From Oryzicola mucosus (GTDB lineage: Bacteria; Pseudomonadota; Alphaproteobacteria; Rhizobiales; Rhizobiaceae), in assembly GCF_014534685.1 (NCBI RefSeq), contig NZ_JACVVX010000003.1, forward strand, positions 434,001 to 498,000: 64,000 nt of DNA. Reading direction: 5' to 3'. The translations under genes were made by a program, and so were the position numbers. Below the pieces are notes generated by a model, which saw only the letters and a list, made by a program, of their open reading frames with translations, had not been told where the DNA came from and searched no databases. Numbering within the stretch: the first letter of the stretch is position 1; every line of letters starts with the position of its first letter. Below, in pieces: positions 57,101 through 64,000 of this stretch.

Positions 57101-59552
57101 TGCCTACAGTGCGGAACCTGGAGCATTTCCCGGCAACACCTACAACGGCAACAACTATTGGGTTGATGTCGTCTTCAACGCCGGAGCGAACGAGGTTCCC
57201 GTTGCAACCGACGACAGCGGCTTCGTCGTGACCAAGAACACCACCTTGGCGCTCTCCATCGCCAGCCTTGTAGCCAACGACACCGATCCCAATGGCGACG
57301 CTTTGACGATCATTGCCGTCGGCAATGCGTCGAACGGGACGGTTTCGCTCAACAGCCAGACCGGCAATGTGATCTTCACGCCCGACACCGGATATAGCGG
57401 GCCGGCCAGCTTCAGCTATACGCTGTCGGACGGTCGCGGCGGAACCGACGAAGGTACCGTCAGCCTGACGGTCGATGATGGCCCCGCCGGCGTGACGCTG
57501 TTCCAGCCGGGCGACGGCCCGAGCAACACCGGAAATACAGAAACCGCATCCGTCGAGCTCGGCATGAAGTTCGTGTCTTCGGCCAGCGGGACAGTCACCG
57601 GCATCCGGTTCTATAAGGCGGTTGGCGACACCGGCCCCCATACCGGCTCGGTCTGGACCGCAAACGGTACGCTGCTGGGAACCGTGACGTTCTCGAATGA
57701 ATCGCTGAGCGGCTGGCAGACCGCGACATTCGCAAGTCCCGTCCAGATCACCGCCGGAACGACCTATATCGCCTCTTATCATACGTCAGGCAGATACGTT
57801 TCCGACGCAAACTATTTCGCCACCTCCCACAGCAACGGACCGCTCACGGCGCCATCGTCATCGTCGAGCGGCGGCAATGGATTGTTCGCCTACGGTACAG
57901 GAACCCGCTTCCCCAACGCCTCATACCAGGCGAGCAACTATTGGGTCGATGTCGTCTTCAACCAGTCGACGGTCAACACAGCGCCGATCGCAAACAACGA
58001 CAACGGCATTTTCGTCATCCAGGACACACCGCGCATCATCAACTTTACGACGCTGCTTGCAAACGACAGCGATCCCGATGGCGATGCTCTTACCATCATC
58101 TCCGTAGGTGGAGCGGCAAACGGCACGGTCAGCCTCGACAGTCAAAACAACACCGTCGTCTTCACGCCGACCGCCGGCTATAACGGGCCGGCCAGCTTCA
58201 CCTACACCATATCCGATGGCGGGACTGGAACTGCGTCTGCAACCGTCGATCTTACGGTCAGGGCGCCCGCGACATCGCTCAGCCTGTTTTCACCGTCCGA
58301 CACGCCTGCGATTGCCGCGGTCAACGACCGGAATTCGGTCGAGCTCGGCATGAAGTTCACGGCATCGGCCTCAGGCACGATCACAGGCATCCGATACTAC
58401 AAGAGCGCGCAGGATACCGGCACCCATACCGGCTCGCTCTGGACAAGCACGGGTACACTATTGGCGACGGCCACCTTTACCAGCGAGAGCGCAAGCGGCT
58501 GGCAAACCGTGACCTTCTCCGACCCGATCGCGATTTCGGCCGGCACCACCTATGTCGCAAGCTATCACTCCAACGGCTACTATGCCGCGACGCAGAACTA
58601 TTTCACCAGCACCCGCAGTAATGGGCCGCTCTCCGCTCCATCCAGCAGTTCCAGCGGAGGCAACGGCCTCTACGCTTATGGGACCGGAACTCGCTTTCCC
58701 AACGCGAGCTACAATTCGACGAATTACTGGGTCGACGTCGTCTACGAACCGGCGGCGCAGAACACCGCGCCTGTCGCGAGCAGCGATGGCGAGTATTCCA
58801 CCACGTCCAACACGGCGTTTTCCATCCAGGCATCGGCCTTATTGGCCAATGACACTGACCCAGACGGCGACGCCCTGGTCATCACCGGCGTCGGCAACGC
58901 GGTGAACGGCACGGTCGTCTTCGATGCGCAGTCGAACACGGTGACGTTTACGCCGACGACCGGCTACCAAGGCAATGCCAGTTTCTCCTACTCGATCTCC
59001 GATGGCCGAGGCGGAACCTCCTCCGCCAATGTGTCGCTGGACGTGGTTCCATTCGGCGACGAGCAGAACCTGTTTTCGGAAGACAGCACGCCGGCGATTG
59101 TTTCCGTCAACGACTCCAATCCGGTCAATCTCGGCATGAAGTTCCAGGCCGATGTCGCAGGCTGGATCACCGGCATCCGCTTCTATAAGGGCGCCGACAA
59201 CACCGGACCGCACACTGGCTATCTCTGGACCTCGACCGGCACCTTGATGGCCAGCGCGACGTTCACGGGCGAGACCGCCAGCGGGTGGCAGACAGTCAGT
59301 TTCTCGCAGCCCGTCGCTATCCAGGCGGATACGACCTACGTCGTTTCCTACTCAACCAACGGCTCCTACTCGGCGACGGGGAACTTCTTCACCTCGGATG
59401 TCTCCAACGACAATCTGCGCGCTCTGTCCTCCGCGCTCAGCGGCGGCAACGGGGTCTATGCCTACGGGACGAGCGGGATTTTCCCGACGAGTTCCTACAA
59501 CAGCACCAACTACTATGTGGACGTCGCGTTCAGACCGCAGCTCGCGGCTTAG
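54183..59552 (+). CDS. Giant protein, probable type I secretion substrate: dimethylformamidase-like domain plus DUF4082 and cadherin-like repeats
   Basis: A 1789-residue protein with no Sec signal peptide. Residues 1-225 are an Ala/Pro/Ser-rich lead. Residues about 225-740 resemble the large subunit of N,N-dimethylformamidase: YRIDIYRLGYYGGAGARKV, TTWQAYNAWGG, VSYNRP, FLSVGHDEYWS and FWGGNDCYWK. Next is an Ig-like module (about 750-842). Then four DUF4082 modules (848-999, 1104-1260, 1366-1522, 1629-1789) alternate with three tandem-95/cadherin-like modules (ANDTDPNGDALTI and related). No RTX GGxGxD repeats are seen. The exporter and adaptor genes downstream suggest type I secretion. I start at the ATG at 54183 behind GAGG; the frame is open from 54066. 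Confidence 0.85.
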   Translation: MIRINIRNDDYLNATGVSAEMFTAADGIHRFHEIIETKRIPAGIKRSKQLAVAPGENPQQSGSGVLGSRLDSPSDVLGQFAGKAAFALGLVSTSSLLSGMGTQAQAIAYAPQAGEPAAPQAASSLPAWTVGATSSLPGLAGQRITPSAASDSGASTTGISLKTATIATPPIAPLLAANVAIAEEIIDATVGINSIGSEMPGGPITNIPPPGWEPGEPIIDAAPAVTNVTGTPNKIAIENAKQGNPISEWGVEGDGDGNIQGFATEISTNVGQTVDFKIATDSTNYRIDIYRLGYYGGAGARKVDSIDKSMTSAQVQPHPIVDMSTGLIDCGNWDVSASWQIPEDAVSGVYIAKLVREDGTEGESIIPFVVRDDASTSDVVFQTADTTWQAYNAWGGASLYYGQVPVDPADMIGYMPPNCSCGLTAIGRASAVSYNRPIITNTSPVGGTHDFIFGVEHSAIQWLEQNGYDVSYISGVDSARSGGNLLNHQAFLSVGHDEYWSAEQRANVEAARDAGVNLAFWGGNDCYWKVRWETSIDGSGTPYRTMVCYKETWGTSVDPSDTGTGTWRDPRYADPGQEPENSLIGTMFSVDGYRLDTISVGYDFSNLRFWRNTDVADLEEGESLDLVQNILGYEWNSDVENGFRPAGLINMSLSTVSVNSYLRDYGTSVGSADATHSLTMYRAESGALVFSSGTVFWSWGLNSNHEGPATPTDRNVQQSMVNMFADMGIQPTTLDASLVLSTQSIDTIKPTSTITSPTLGASFVEGQRVTITGTALDAGGGVIAGVEISLDGGQRWFKASGRENWSYSWVVQASGTYTIMSRAVDDSLNLETPGAGEQVSVTLPTTSSLWTMGTTPTTETELDRNGIELGVKFQATTGGAVEGIRFYKGFYNVGEHVVNLWKEDGTLLATGTSTGESLSGWQTVTFSTPIQITAGTTYVASYHTNGYYSINDGYFTSTYSNGPLKVMPGGGVFAYSAEPGAFPGNTYNGNNYWVDVVFNAGANEVPVATDDSGFVVTKNTTLALSIASLVANDTDPNGDALTIIAVGNASNGTVSLNSQTGNVIFTPDTGYSGPASFSYTLSDGRGGTDEGTVSLTVDDGPAGVTLFQPGDGPSNTGNTETASVELGMKFVSSASGTVTGIRFYKAVGDTGPHTGSVWTANGTLLGTVTFSNESLSGWQTATFASPVQITAGTTYIASYHTSGRYVSDANYFATSHSNGPLTAPSSSSSGGNGLFAYGTGTRFPNASYQASNYWVDVVFNQSTVNTAPIANNDNGIFVIQDTPRIINFTTLLANDSDPDGDALTIISVGGAANGTVSLDSQNNTVVFTPTAGYNGPASFTYTISDGGTGTASATVDLTVRAPATSLSLFSPSDTPAIAAVNDRNSVELGMKFTASASGTITGIRYYKSAQDTGTHTGSLWTSTGTLLATATFTSESASGWQTVTFSDPIAISAGTTYVASYHSNGYYAATQNYFTSTRSNGPLSAPSSSSSGGNGLYAYGTGTRFPNASYNSTNYWVDVVYEPAAQNTAPVASSDGEYSTTSNTAFSIQASALLANDTDPDGDALVITGVGNAVNGTVVFDAQSNTVTFTPTTGYQGNASFSYSISDGRGGTSSANVSLDVVPFGDEQNLFSEDSTPAIVSVNDSNPVNLGMKFQADVAGWITGIRFYKGADNTGPHTGYLWTSTGTLMASATFTGETASGWQTVSFSQPVAIQADTTYVVSYSTNGSYSATGNFFTSDVSNDNLRALSSALSGGNGVYAYGTSGIFPTSSYNSTNYYVDVAFRPQLAA
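56725..59549 (+). repeat. Tandem protein-coding repeats (4 DUF4082 alternating with 3 cadherin-like)
   Basis: DUF4082 copies lie at about 56725-57180, 57493-57963, 58279-58748 and 59066-59549. Each carries LGMKF or LGVKF near its start, SGWQTVTFS or a close variant, TTYVASYH or a variant, and ends in YWVDVVF or YYVDVAF. The three intervening modules (about 57190-57478, 57973-58260, 58759-59049) share LLANDTDPDGDAL-like and GRGGT-like cores. Copies 2 and 3 also share PSSSSSGGNGL. The nucleotide identity is highest between copies 2 and 3, suggesting recent duplication. Confidence 0.85.
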
Positions 59553-59561
59553 AGGATGGGG

Positions 59562-60788
59562 ATGCCATTACAGACTGGATCAGACCAACGACTGCCGGTG
59601 ACGGTGCTCACCGGCTTTCTCGGCGCCGGCAAGACGACGCTTCTGAACCATGCATTGTGCAATCGAGAGGGGCGTCGCGTCGCGGTCATTGTCAACGATA
59701 TGAGCGAGGTCAACATCGATGCAGACCTCATCCGCGATGGCGATGCCAAGCTGTCGCGGACCGATGAAACGCTGGTCGAACTCAGCAATGGATGCATCTG
59801 CTGCACGCTGCGCGAGGATCTTCTAAGCGAGGTTCGACGCCTCGCGTCCGACGGACGGTTCGACTACCTTCTCATCGAAGGCACAGGCATTGCCGAACCT
59901 TTGCCGATTGCAGCGACTTTTTCGTTCCGCGACGAGCGCGGTGCGGCCCTGTGCGATGTTGCGCGCCTGGATACCATGGTGACGGTGGTCGACGCGGCAA
60001 ACCTGCTGGCGGACTATTCCAGCGACGATCTGCTGTCCGATCGCGGCCAATTGCGCGACGGCGACGACACAAGAACGCTGGCCGATCTGCTTGTCGAACA
60101 GATCGAATTCGCCGATGTGATCGTCATCAACAAGGTTTCGGATATCAGCCCTTCCGCGCGTGCGTCCGTCCGGCGCGTCGTCGCGGCGCTGAATGCGGAT
60201 GCGCGCGTCATCGAAACCGATTTCGGCAACCTGCCGCTCCCGGAAATTTTGGGCACCGGCCTGTTCGAGGAAGCCAAGGCAAAGCGCCACCCCTTGTGGC
60301 ACAAGGAGCTGTTCGGCTGGGCTTCGCATGTTCCCGAAACCGAGGAGTATGGCGTTTCGAGCTTCGTTTACCGGGCGCGGCGGCCGTTCGACCCCACCTT
60401 GCTGAAGGATTTTCTGGCGCAGGATTGGCCCGGCCTGATCCGCGCCAAGGGGCATTTCTGGTTGGCCACGCGCCCCGACCAGATCGGGCTGTTGTCGATC
60501 GCAGGCTCCCAGCGCCGCACCGAAACCAAGGGCTTCTGGTGGGCGAGCGTGCCGCAGGCGCAGTGGCCGCGTTATCCGCAGTTCCGCACGCTTCTCGACC
60601 GTCATTGGGACCCCGTATGGGGCGATCGTCGCCAGGAGCTCGTCTTCATAGGCGTGGGATTTTCCGAAGCGTCGATACGGGTGGCACTGGATGACTGCCT
60701 TGTCGGGCCGGAAACCGCCTTTGACCCCGAGCTCGCACATACGCTCCGCGACCCTTTTCCACCTTGGCATCACGCGCATGCCGCATGA
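59562..60788 (+). CDS. CobW/COG0523-family GTPase (metallochaperone type)
   Basis: A 408-residue G3E-family GTPase. It has Walker A ([13 protein letters not shown]), the metal-binding CxCC in [12 protein letters not shown] (near residue 76), the Walker B/Glu region [11 protein letters not shown], and the NKVSD guanine motif. The last third is the CobW C-terminal domain ([10 protein letters not shown]), ending in a His-rich tail ([11 protein letters not shown]). Such proteins hand zinc, cobalt or iron to client enzymes using GTP. I prefer the ATG at 59562, 6 bases after AGAGG; 59556 is also possible. It lies only 9 bases after the giant gene, so a client relation to it is conceivable but unproven. 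No Zur-type box was noticed. Confidence 0.9.
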   Translation: MPLQTGSDQRLPVTVLTGFLGAGKTTLLNHALCNREGRRVAVIVNDMSEVNIDADLIRDGDAKLSRTDETLVELSNGCICCTLREDLLSEVRRLASDGRFDYLLIEGTGIAEPLPIAATFSFRDERGAALCDVARLDTMVTVVDAANLLADYSSDDLLSDRGQLRDGDDTRTLADLLVEQIEFADVIVINKVSDISPSARASVRRVVAALNADARVIETDFGNLPLPEILGTGLFEEAKAKRHPLWHKELFGWASHVPETEEYGVSSFVYRARRPFDPTLLKDFLAQDWPGLIRAKGHFWLATRPDQIGLLSIAGSQRRTETKGFWWASVPQAQWPRYPQFRTLLDRHWDPVWGDRRQELVFIGVGFSEASIRVALDDCLVGPETAFDPELAHTLRDPFPPWHHAHAA

Positions 60789-60820
60789 CCGCACTGCAAC
60801 CCTGACCCATGGAGACGACA

Positions 60821-61120
60821 ATGGCCAACGAACTCTACGCTGACGGCATCGGCGAAATCACCATCACAGGCTCGATCGTTCGCATCGACTTCATGAGCCT
60901 CTCCGAAACCGAACGCGACGACAAGAACAACCCGAAGCCGACCTTCCGTCAGCGCGTCATCATGCCCGTAGACGCCTTCGCCAACTCGATGGACCTGATG
61001 CAAAAGGCGCTCGACGGACTGGTCGAAGCCGGTGCCGTCCGCCGCACCGCCGAACCGGCCAGGCGCCCGGCGGTTGAAGCTGTACAACAGGGACAAAACG
61101 CCTCGCCGAACTTCAACTGA
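60821..61120 (+). CDS. Small conserved-looking protein between the GTPase and the exporter
   Basis: A 99-residue soluble protein. Residues about 10-80 alternate strands and a helix (EITITGSIVRIDFMSL, FRQRVIMPVDAFANSMDLMQKALDGLV), with a disordered Pro/Ala/Gln tail. The layout faintly recalls DUF3467-type small proteins, which I cannot confirm. The start is the ATG at 60821 behind GGAG. It is in the type I secretion operon, 28 bases before the exporter gene, so a role in secretion or in handling the substrate is plausible. Confidence 0.7.
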   Translation: MANELYADGIGEITITGSIVRIDFMSLSETERDDKNNPKPTFRQRVIMPVDAFANSMDLMQKALDGLVEAGAVRRTAEPARRPAVEAVQQGQNASPNFN

Positions 61121-61148
61121 CCAAAGCACTCTGTTCGCGGGGGCGGCC

Positions 61149-63293
61149 ATGGGCACATTTCAGCACACCGGTCTTCAGTGCCTGGCCCTGGTCGCGCGCC
61201 ATCACGGCATCGACCTCTCGCCGGAGCGGCTCGTTCACGATTATGCGGTAAGCGACCAACCGGTCGCGACACGGCAGTTGCTGCGCATGGCCAAGGACGC
61301 GGGCATGAGTGCGCGTCACCTGAAGCTCTCTTGGCCGGGGCTCTTCAAGCTCGGAGAGGCCTATCCCGCCCTTGCCCAGTTGGGGAATGGCAACTGGGTG
61401 GTGATCGCGGGCGCACTGGAGGGAGAAGACGGCGGCACGATCCGCGTTCTGGATCCTCTGGCGCAGCGTCCGGAAATGCTGCTGCTGAACGAGCAGCAGT
61501 TTTCGAAATGCTGGCACGGCCAGGTCATTTTGCTGAAGCGCGCCTTTCGTCTCGCCGACGACGACCAGCCCTTCGGCTTCCGATGGTTCATTCCCGAAAT
61601 CATCCGCCAGCGCAGCCTGTTTCGCGATGTCGCACTCGCCGCCCTCGTGCTTTACGGGCTTGGATTGGCGACACCGATCTTCTTCCAGATCGTCATCGAC
61701 AAGGTGTTGGTGCACCAGAGCTATGCCACGCTCACCGTGCTCACCATCGGGATCGGCGTAGCCCTTCTGTTCGACGCGGCCTTCACATTCCTGCGGCGCT
61801 ATCTTTTGCTCTACGCCACCAACAAGGTGGATATCAGGGTTGCGACCCGCACATTCGGCCATCTGCTCAACCTGCCCATCGCTTTGTTCGAACAGACCTC
61901 GGCTGGCGTGCTGGTCAAGCATATGCAGCAGGTCTCGCGCATCCGTGAATTCCTCACCGGGCGCCTGTTCCTCACCTTCCTGGACTCGCTGTCGCTGCTG
62001 GTCTTCCTGCCAATCCTCTTCCTCTATAGCGTCAAGCTGACCCTCGTCGTGCTCGGTTTCACCGCCCTCGTGGGGCTGGTGGTCATGGTGCTCGTCGGCC
62101 CCTTCCAGCGCCGGCTTCAGGCGCTCTACAAGGCCGAGGGCGAACGCCAGTCGTTGCTGGTCGAGACGGTCCACGGCATGCGCACGGTGAAGTCGCTGGC
62201 GCTGGAGCCGCGCCAGCGCAAGGTCTGGGATGACAGTTCAGCCCAATCGATCTCCGTCCGTTATCGCGTCGAAAAAATTTCGACCATCGCGCAGGCGATC
62301 ACCGGCCTTCTGGAAAAGCTGATGAGCGTCGCCATCATCGGGCTCGGCGCGCTGGATGTTTTCGACGGCACGATGACGATCGGCGCGCTGGTGGCGTTCA
62401 ACATGCTTGCCGGTCGGGTCTCCGGGCCGTTGGTGCAAATCGTCACCATGGTTCACGAATATCAGGAAGTCGCGCTGTCGGTCCGCATGCTGGGCGAAAT
62501 CATGAATCAACGTCCCGAGCAGTTCGGCCGCGGCCGAGGTCTGCAGCCCGAACTCAGCGGTCGGGTCGAATTTTCCAATGTCTCGTTCCGCTATGGGCCG
62601 GACGGCGCGCCGGCGCTCGACGACGTCTCCTTCACCGTGCCGGCCGGGACCGTCTTCGGTATCGTTGGCAAGAGCGGATCGGGCAAGACCACCGTTACCC
62701 GACTGATCCAGGGGCTTTATACGATCCAGCAGGGTTTGGTTCGGATCGACGGTTTCGACAGCCGTGAACTCGACCTCGTTCATCTCAGGAAAAGCATCGG
62801 CGTGGTGCTGCAGGACAGTTTCCTTTTTCGCGGCTCGGTGCGTGACAATATCGCCGCCGCCAAACCCGACGCGAGCATCGAGGAAATCGCCGCGGCCGCC
62901 CGCATCGCGGGTGCGGAAGAGTTCATCGAGCGCCTGCCGCGCGGCCTGGAAACCATGCTCGAGGAAAACGCCTCCAACCTCTCCGGCGGCCAGAAGCAGC
63001 GGCTCGCTATTGCCCGCGCCCTGATCACCAACCCGCGCCTGCTCATCCTCGATGAGGCGACAAGCGCGCTCGATCCCGACAGCGAGGCCATCATCCGCCA
63101 GAACCTGCGCCAGATCGCGCAGGGGCGCACGGTCATCATCGTGTCGCACCGGCTGTCCACGCTGGTCGATGCTGATGCCATCCTCGTTGTCGAACGGGGC
63201 AAGATCGCCGATATCGGCCGTCACGATGCGCTGGTTTCCCGCTGCATGACCTACCGCCATCTGTGGTCGCAGCAGACGAGGCAGGTCGCATGA
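61149..63293 (+). CDS. Type I secretion ABC transporter with C39-like domain (HlyB type)
   Basis: A 714-residue exporter. Residues 1-130 form a C39-peptidase-like domain in which the catalytic DCG is replaced by HTG (HTGLQCLALVARHHGI), so it is a non-cleaving CLD as in HlyB. About six membrane helices span 160-430. The ATPase domain has Walker A (GKSGSGKTT, about residue 506), LSGGQKQR, LLILDEATSALD and the H-loop SHRLS. CLD exporters secrete large unfolded substrates with a C-terminal signal. The ATG at 61149 matches the family start; the open frame from 61032 overlaps the small gene. The stop overlaps the adaptor (ATGA). Confidence 0.94.
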   Translation: MGTFQHTGLQCLALVARHHGIDLSPERLVHDYAVSDQPVATRQLLRMAKDAGMSARHLKLSWPGLFKLGEAYPALAQLGNGNWVVIAGALEGEDGGTIRVLDPLAQRPEMLLLNEQQFSKCWHGQVILLKRAFRLADDDQPFGFRWFIPEIIRQRSLFRDVALAALVLYGLGLATPIFFQIVIDKVLVHQSYATLTVLTIGIGVALLFDAAFTFLRRYLLLYATNKVDIRVATRTFGHLLNLPIALFEQTSAGVLVKHMQQVSRIREFLTGRLFLTFLDSLSLLVFLPILFLYSVKLTLVVLGFTALVGLVVMVLVGPFQRRLQALYKAEGERQSLLVETVHGMRTVKSLALEPRQRKVWDDSSAQSISVRYRVEKISTIAQAITGLLEKLMSVAIIGLGALDVFDGTMTIGALVAFNMLAGRVSGPLVQIVTMVHEYQEVALSVRMLGEIMNQRPEQFGRGRGLQPELSGRVEFSNVSFRYGPDGAPALDDVSFTVPAGTVFGIVGKSGSGKTTVTRLIQGLYTIQQGLVRIDGFDSRELDLVHLRKSIGVVLQDSFLFRGSVRDNIAAAKPDASIEEIAAAARIAGAEEFIERLPRGLETMLEENASNLSGGQKQRLAIARALITNPRLLILDEATSALDPDSEAIIRQNLRQIAQGRTVIIVSHRLSTLVDADAILVVERGKIADIGRHDALVSRCMTYRHLWSQQTRQVA

Positions 63294-64000
63294 GCGCCAG
63301 TGTCAGCAAGCTTCCCGTCAAATCGGCTAGGCCGGGCCTTCCGGCAAACACATCGGTTCCGGAACGCTCCATCATCGCAGAGTTCCAGTCCGACGCCGTG
63401 GAACTCGAGGAACGCACACCGCCCAGAATAGCGCGTCTGACGCTCTATGGCATAACCGCGCTGATCGGCGCGGCCATCCTGTGGGCTTCGCTGTCGTCGG
63501 TGGACGAGGTCGTCATTGCGCCCGGCAAACTGATCACCACCCAGCCAACCATCATCGTGCAGCCGCTCGAAACCTCCATCATCCGCTCGATCGACGTCTC
63601 GGCGGGCGACGTGGTTCGCGCCGGGCAGACGCTGGCGACATTGGATGCCACCTTCAGTCAATCCGATGTCGACCAGCAGCAGGCAAAGTTCATCGCCCTC
63701 GACGCCCAGGTGAAACGGATGGAGGCGGAACTATCGGGCGCCGATTATTCCAAGCTTGCCGGCACCTCGGACGACGAGTGGCTGCAGGTGCAACTTTTCG
63801 GGCAACGCCGGGCCTTCTACATGGCGCAGTTGCAGAATTTCGAGCAACAGATCGCCGGGCAGGCGGCCGCGATCACCTCTGGCAGCGAACAGGAAGCAAT
63901 TCTGCTCAGCCGTCGCGAAAACCTTTCGCTGATCGAGAATGCCCGCGAAACGCTCTACAAGAACGAGACCGGCTCGTTGCTCAACCTGTTGAGCTCGCGC
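63290..64000 (+). CDS. HlyD-family membrane fusion protein (partial, runs off the window)
   Basis: The first 237 codons of a type I secretion adaptor. There is a cytoplasmic N-terminus, one membrane helix at residues about 48-68 (LTLYGITALIGAAILWASL), then the lipoyl-type half-motif VVIAPGKLITTQPTIIVQPL and GDVVRAGQTLATLDAT. A long coiled-coil stretch follows (VDQQQAKFIALDAQVKRMEAEL onward). It links the inner-membrane exporter to an outer-membrane TolC-type channel. The ATG overlaps the exporter stop by 4 bases. No stop codon occurs before the window ends. Confidence 0.93.
   Translation, partial: MSASVSKLPVKSARPGLPANTSVPERSIIAEFQSDAVELEERTPPRIARLTLYGITALIGAAILWASLSSVDEVVIAPGKLITTQPTIIVQPLETSIIRSIDVSAGDVVRAGQTLATLDATFSQSDVDQQQAKFIALDAQVKRMEAELSGADYSKLAGTSDDEWLQVQLFGQRRAFYMAQLQNFEQQIAGQAAAITSGSEQEAILLSRRENLSLIENARETLYKNETGSLLNLLSSR

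Noticed and set aside
61149-61540. Active C39 bacteriocin-type peptidase domain on the exporter
   Set aside because: The catalytic DCG is HTG here, as in the C39-like domains of HlyB-type exporters, so processing of a double-glycine leader is not expected; no short leader-peptide gene was seen nearby.

Overview
The window looks like the chromosome of an alphaproteobacterium of the Hyphomicrobiales (Rhizobiales), most like Mesorhizobium, Aminobacter or another Phyllobacteriaceae member. This rests on gene content: heterotrimer-type sarcosine oxidase, cyoABCD-SURF1 next to RegB/RegA, DUF992, the N-acetylglutaminylglutamine amide (NAGGN) osmolyte trio, and many ABC importers under FCD-type GntR regulators. 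It also rests on the high-GC, tightly packed layout. The genus is inference. I found no rRNA, tRNA, insertion sequence, prophage or CRISPR array.

Layout. 1-711: end of a sarcosine oxidase operon (soxA, soxG). 778-4149: a LysR regulator divergent from glutaryl-CoA dehydrogenase and a class III CoA-transferase (glutarate disposal). 4294-13792: a GntR-controlled catabolic island. It has an amino-acid-type ABC importer, an iron alcohol dehydrogenase, and a five-gene operon (DUF1185, alpha/beta hydrolase, flavin reductase, luciferase-like monooxygenase, aldehyde dehydrogenase). A shared palindrome precedes the regulator and both operons. 13895-17686: a polyamine-type ABC importer. 17734-20172: aldo/keto reductase and MFS transporter. 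20354-27508: cytochrome bo3 quinol oxidase, SURF1, the quinone-sensing RegB/RegA pair and a small unknown gene. 27519-28016: a peptide-deformylase homologue that has lost two metal ligands.

28149-36049 is the most unusual part. An amino-acid-type binding protein diverges from a translationally coupled operon made of a binding-protein/permease fusion, a second permease, an RsbW-like kinase and a SpoIIE-type phosphatase. A STAS protein converges on this operon. Next to it is a nucleobase permease whose C-terminus looks like a decayed GHKL kinase domain. No ABC ATPase is encoded here. I infer that transporter-derived parts may work as sensors for a partner switch.

36053-45014: a methyltransferase, an HdeD-like membrane protein with a putative cysteine-hydrolase domain, a stretch with possible gene debris, a small ORF, a DUF992 protein, a MarR regulator, and the NAGGN trio with a clear MarR-type palindrome in front. 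45151-50873: fused 5-oxoprolinase carrying two short palindromic elements inside its reading frame, a GntR regulator, a fumarylacetoacetate-hydrolase-family enzyme and a frameshifted glyoxalase remnant. 50917-53850: a PAS-rich hybrid histidine kinase with two receiver domains. 54183-64000: a 1789-residue protein predicted to be secreted by a type I system (dimethylformamidase-like domain plus alternating DUF4082 and cadherin-like repeats). A CobW-type GTPase, a small protein, the type I ABC exporter and a HlyD-type adaptor follow, and the adaptor runs off the window.
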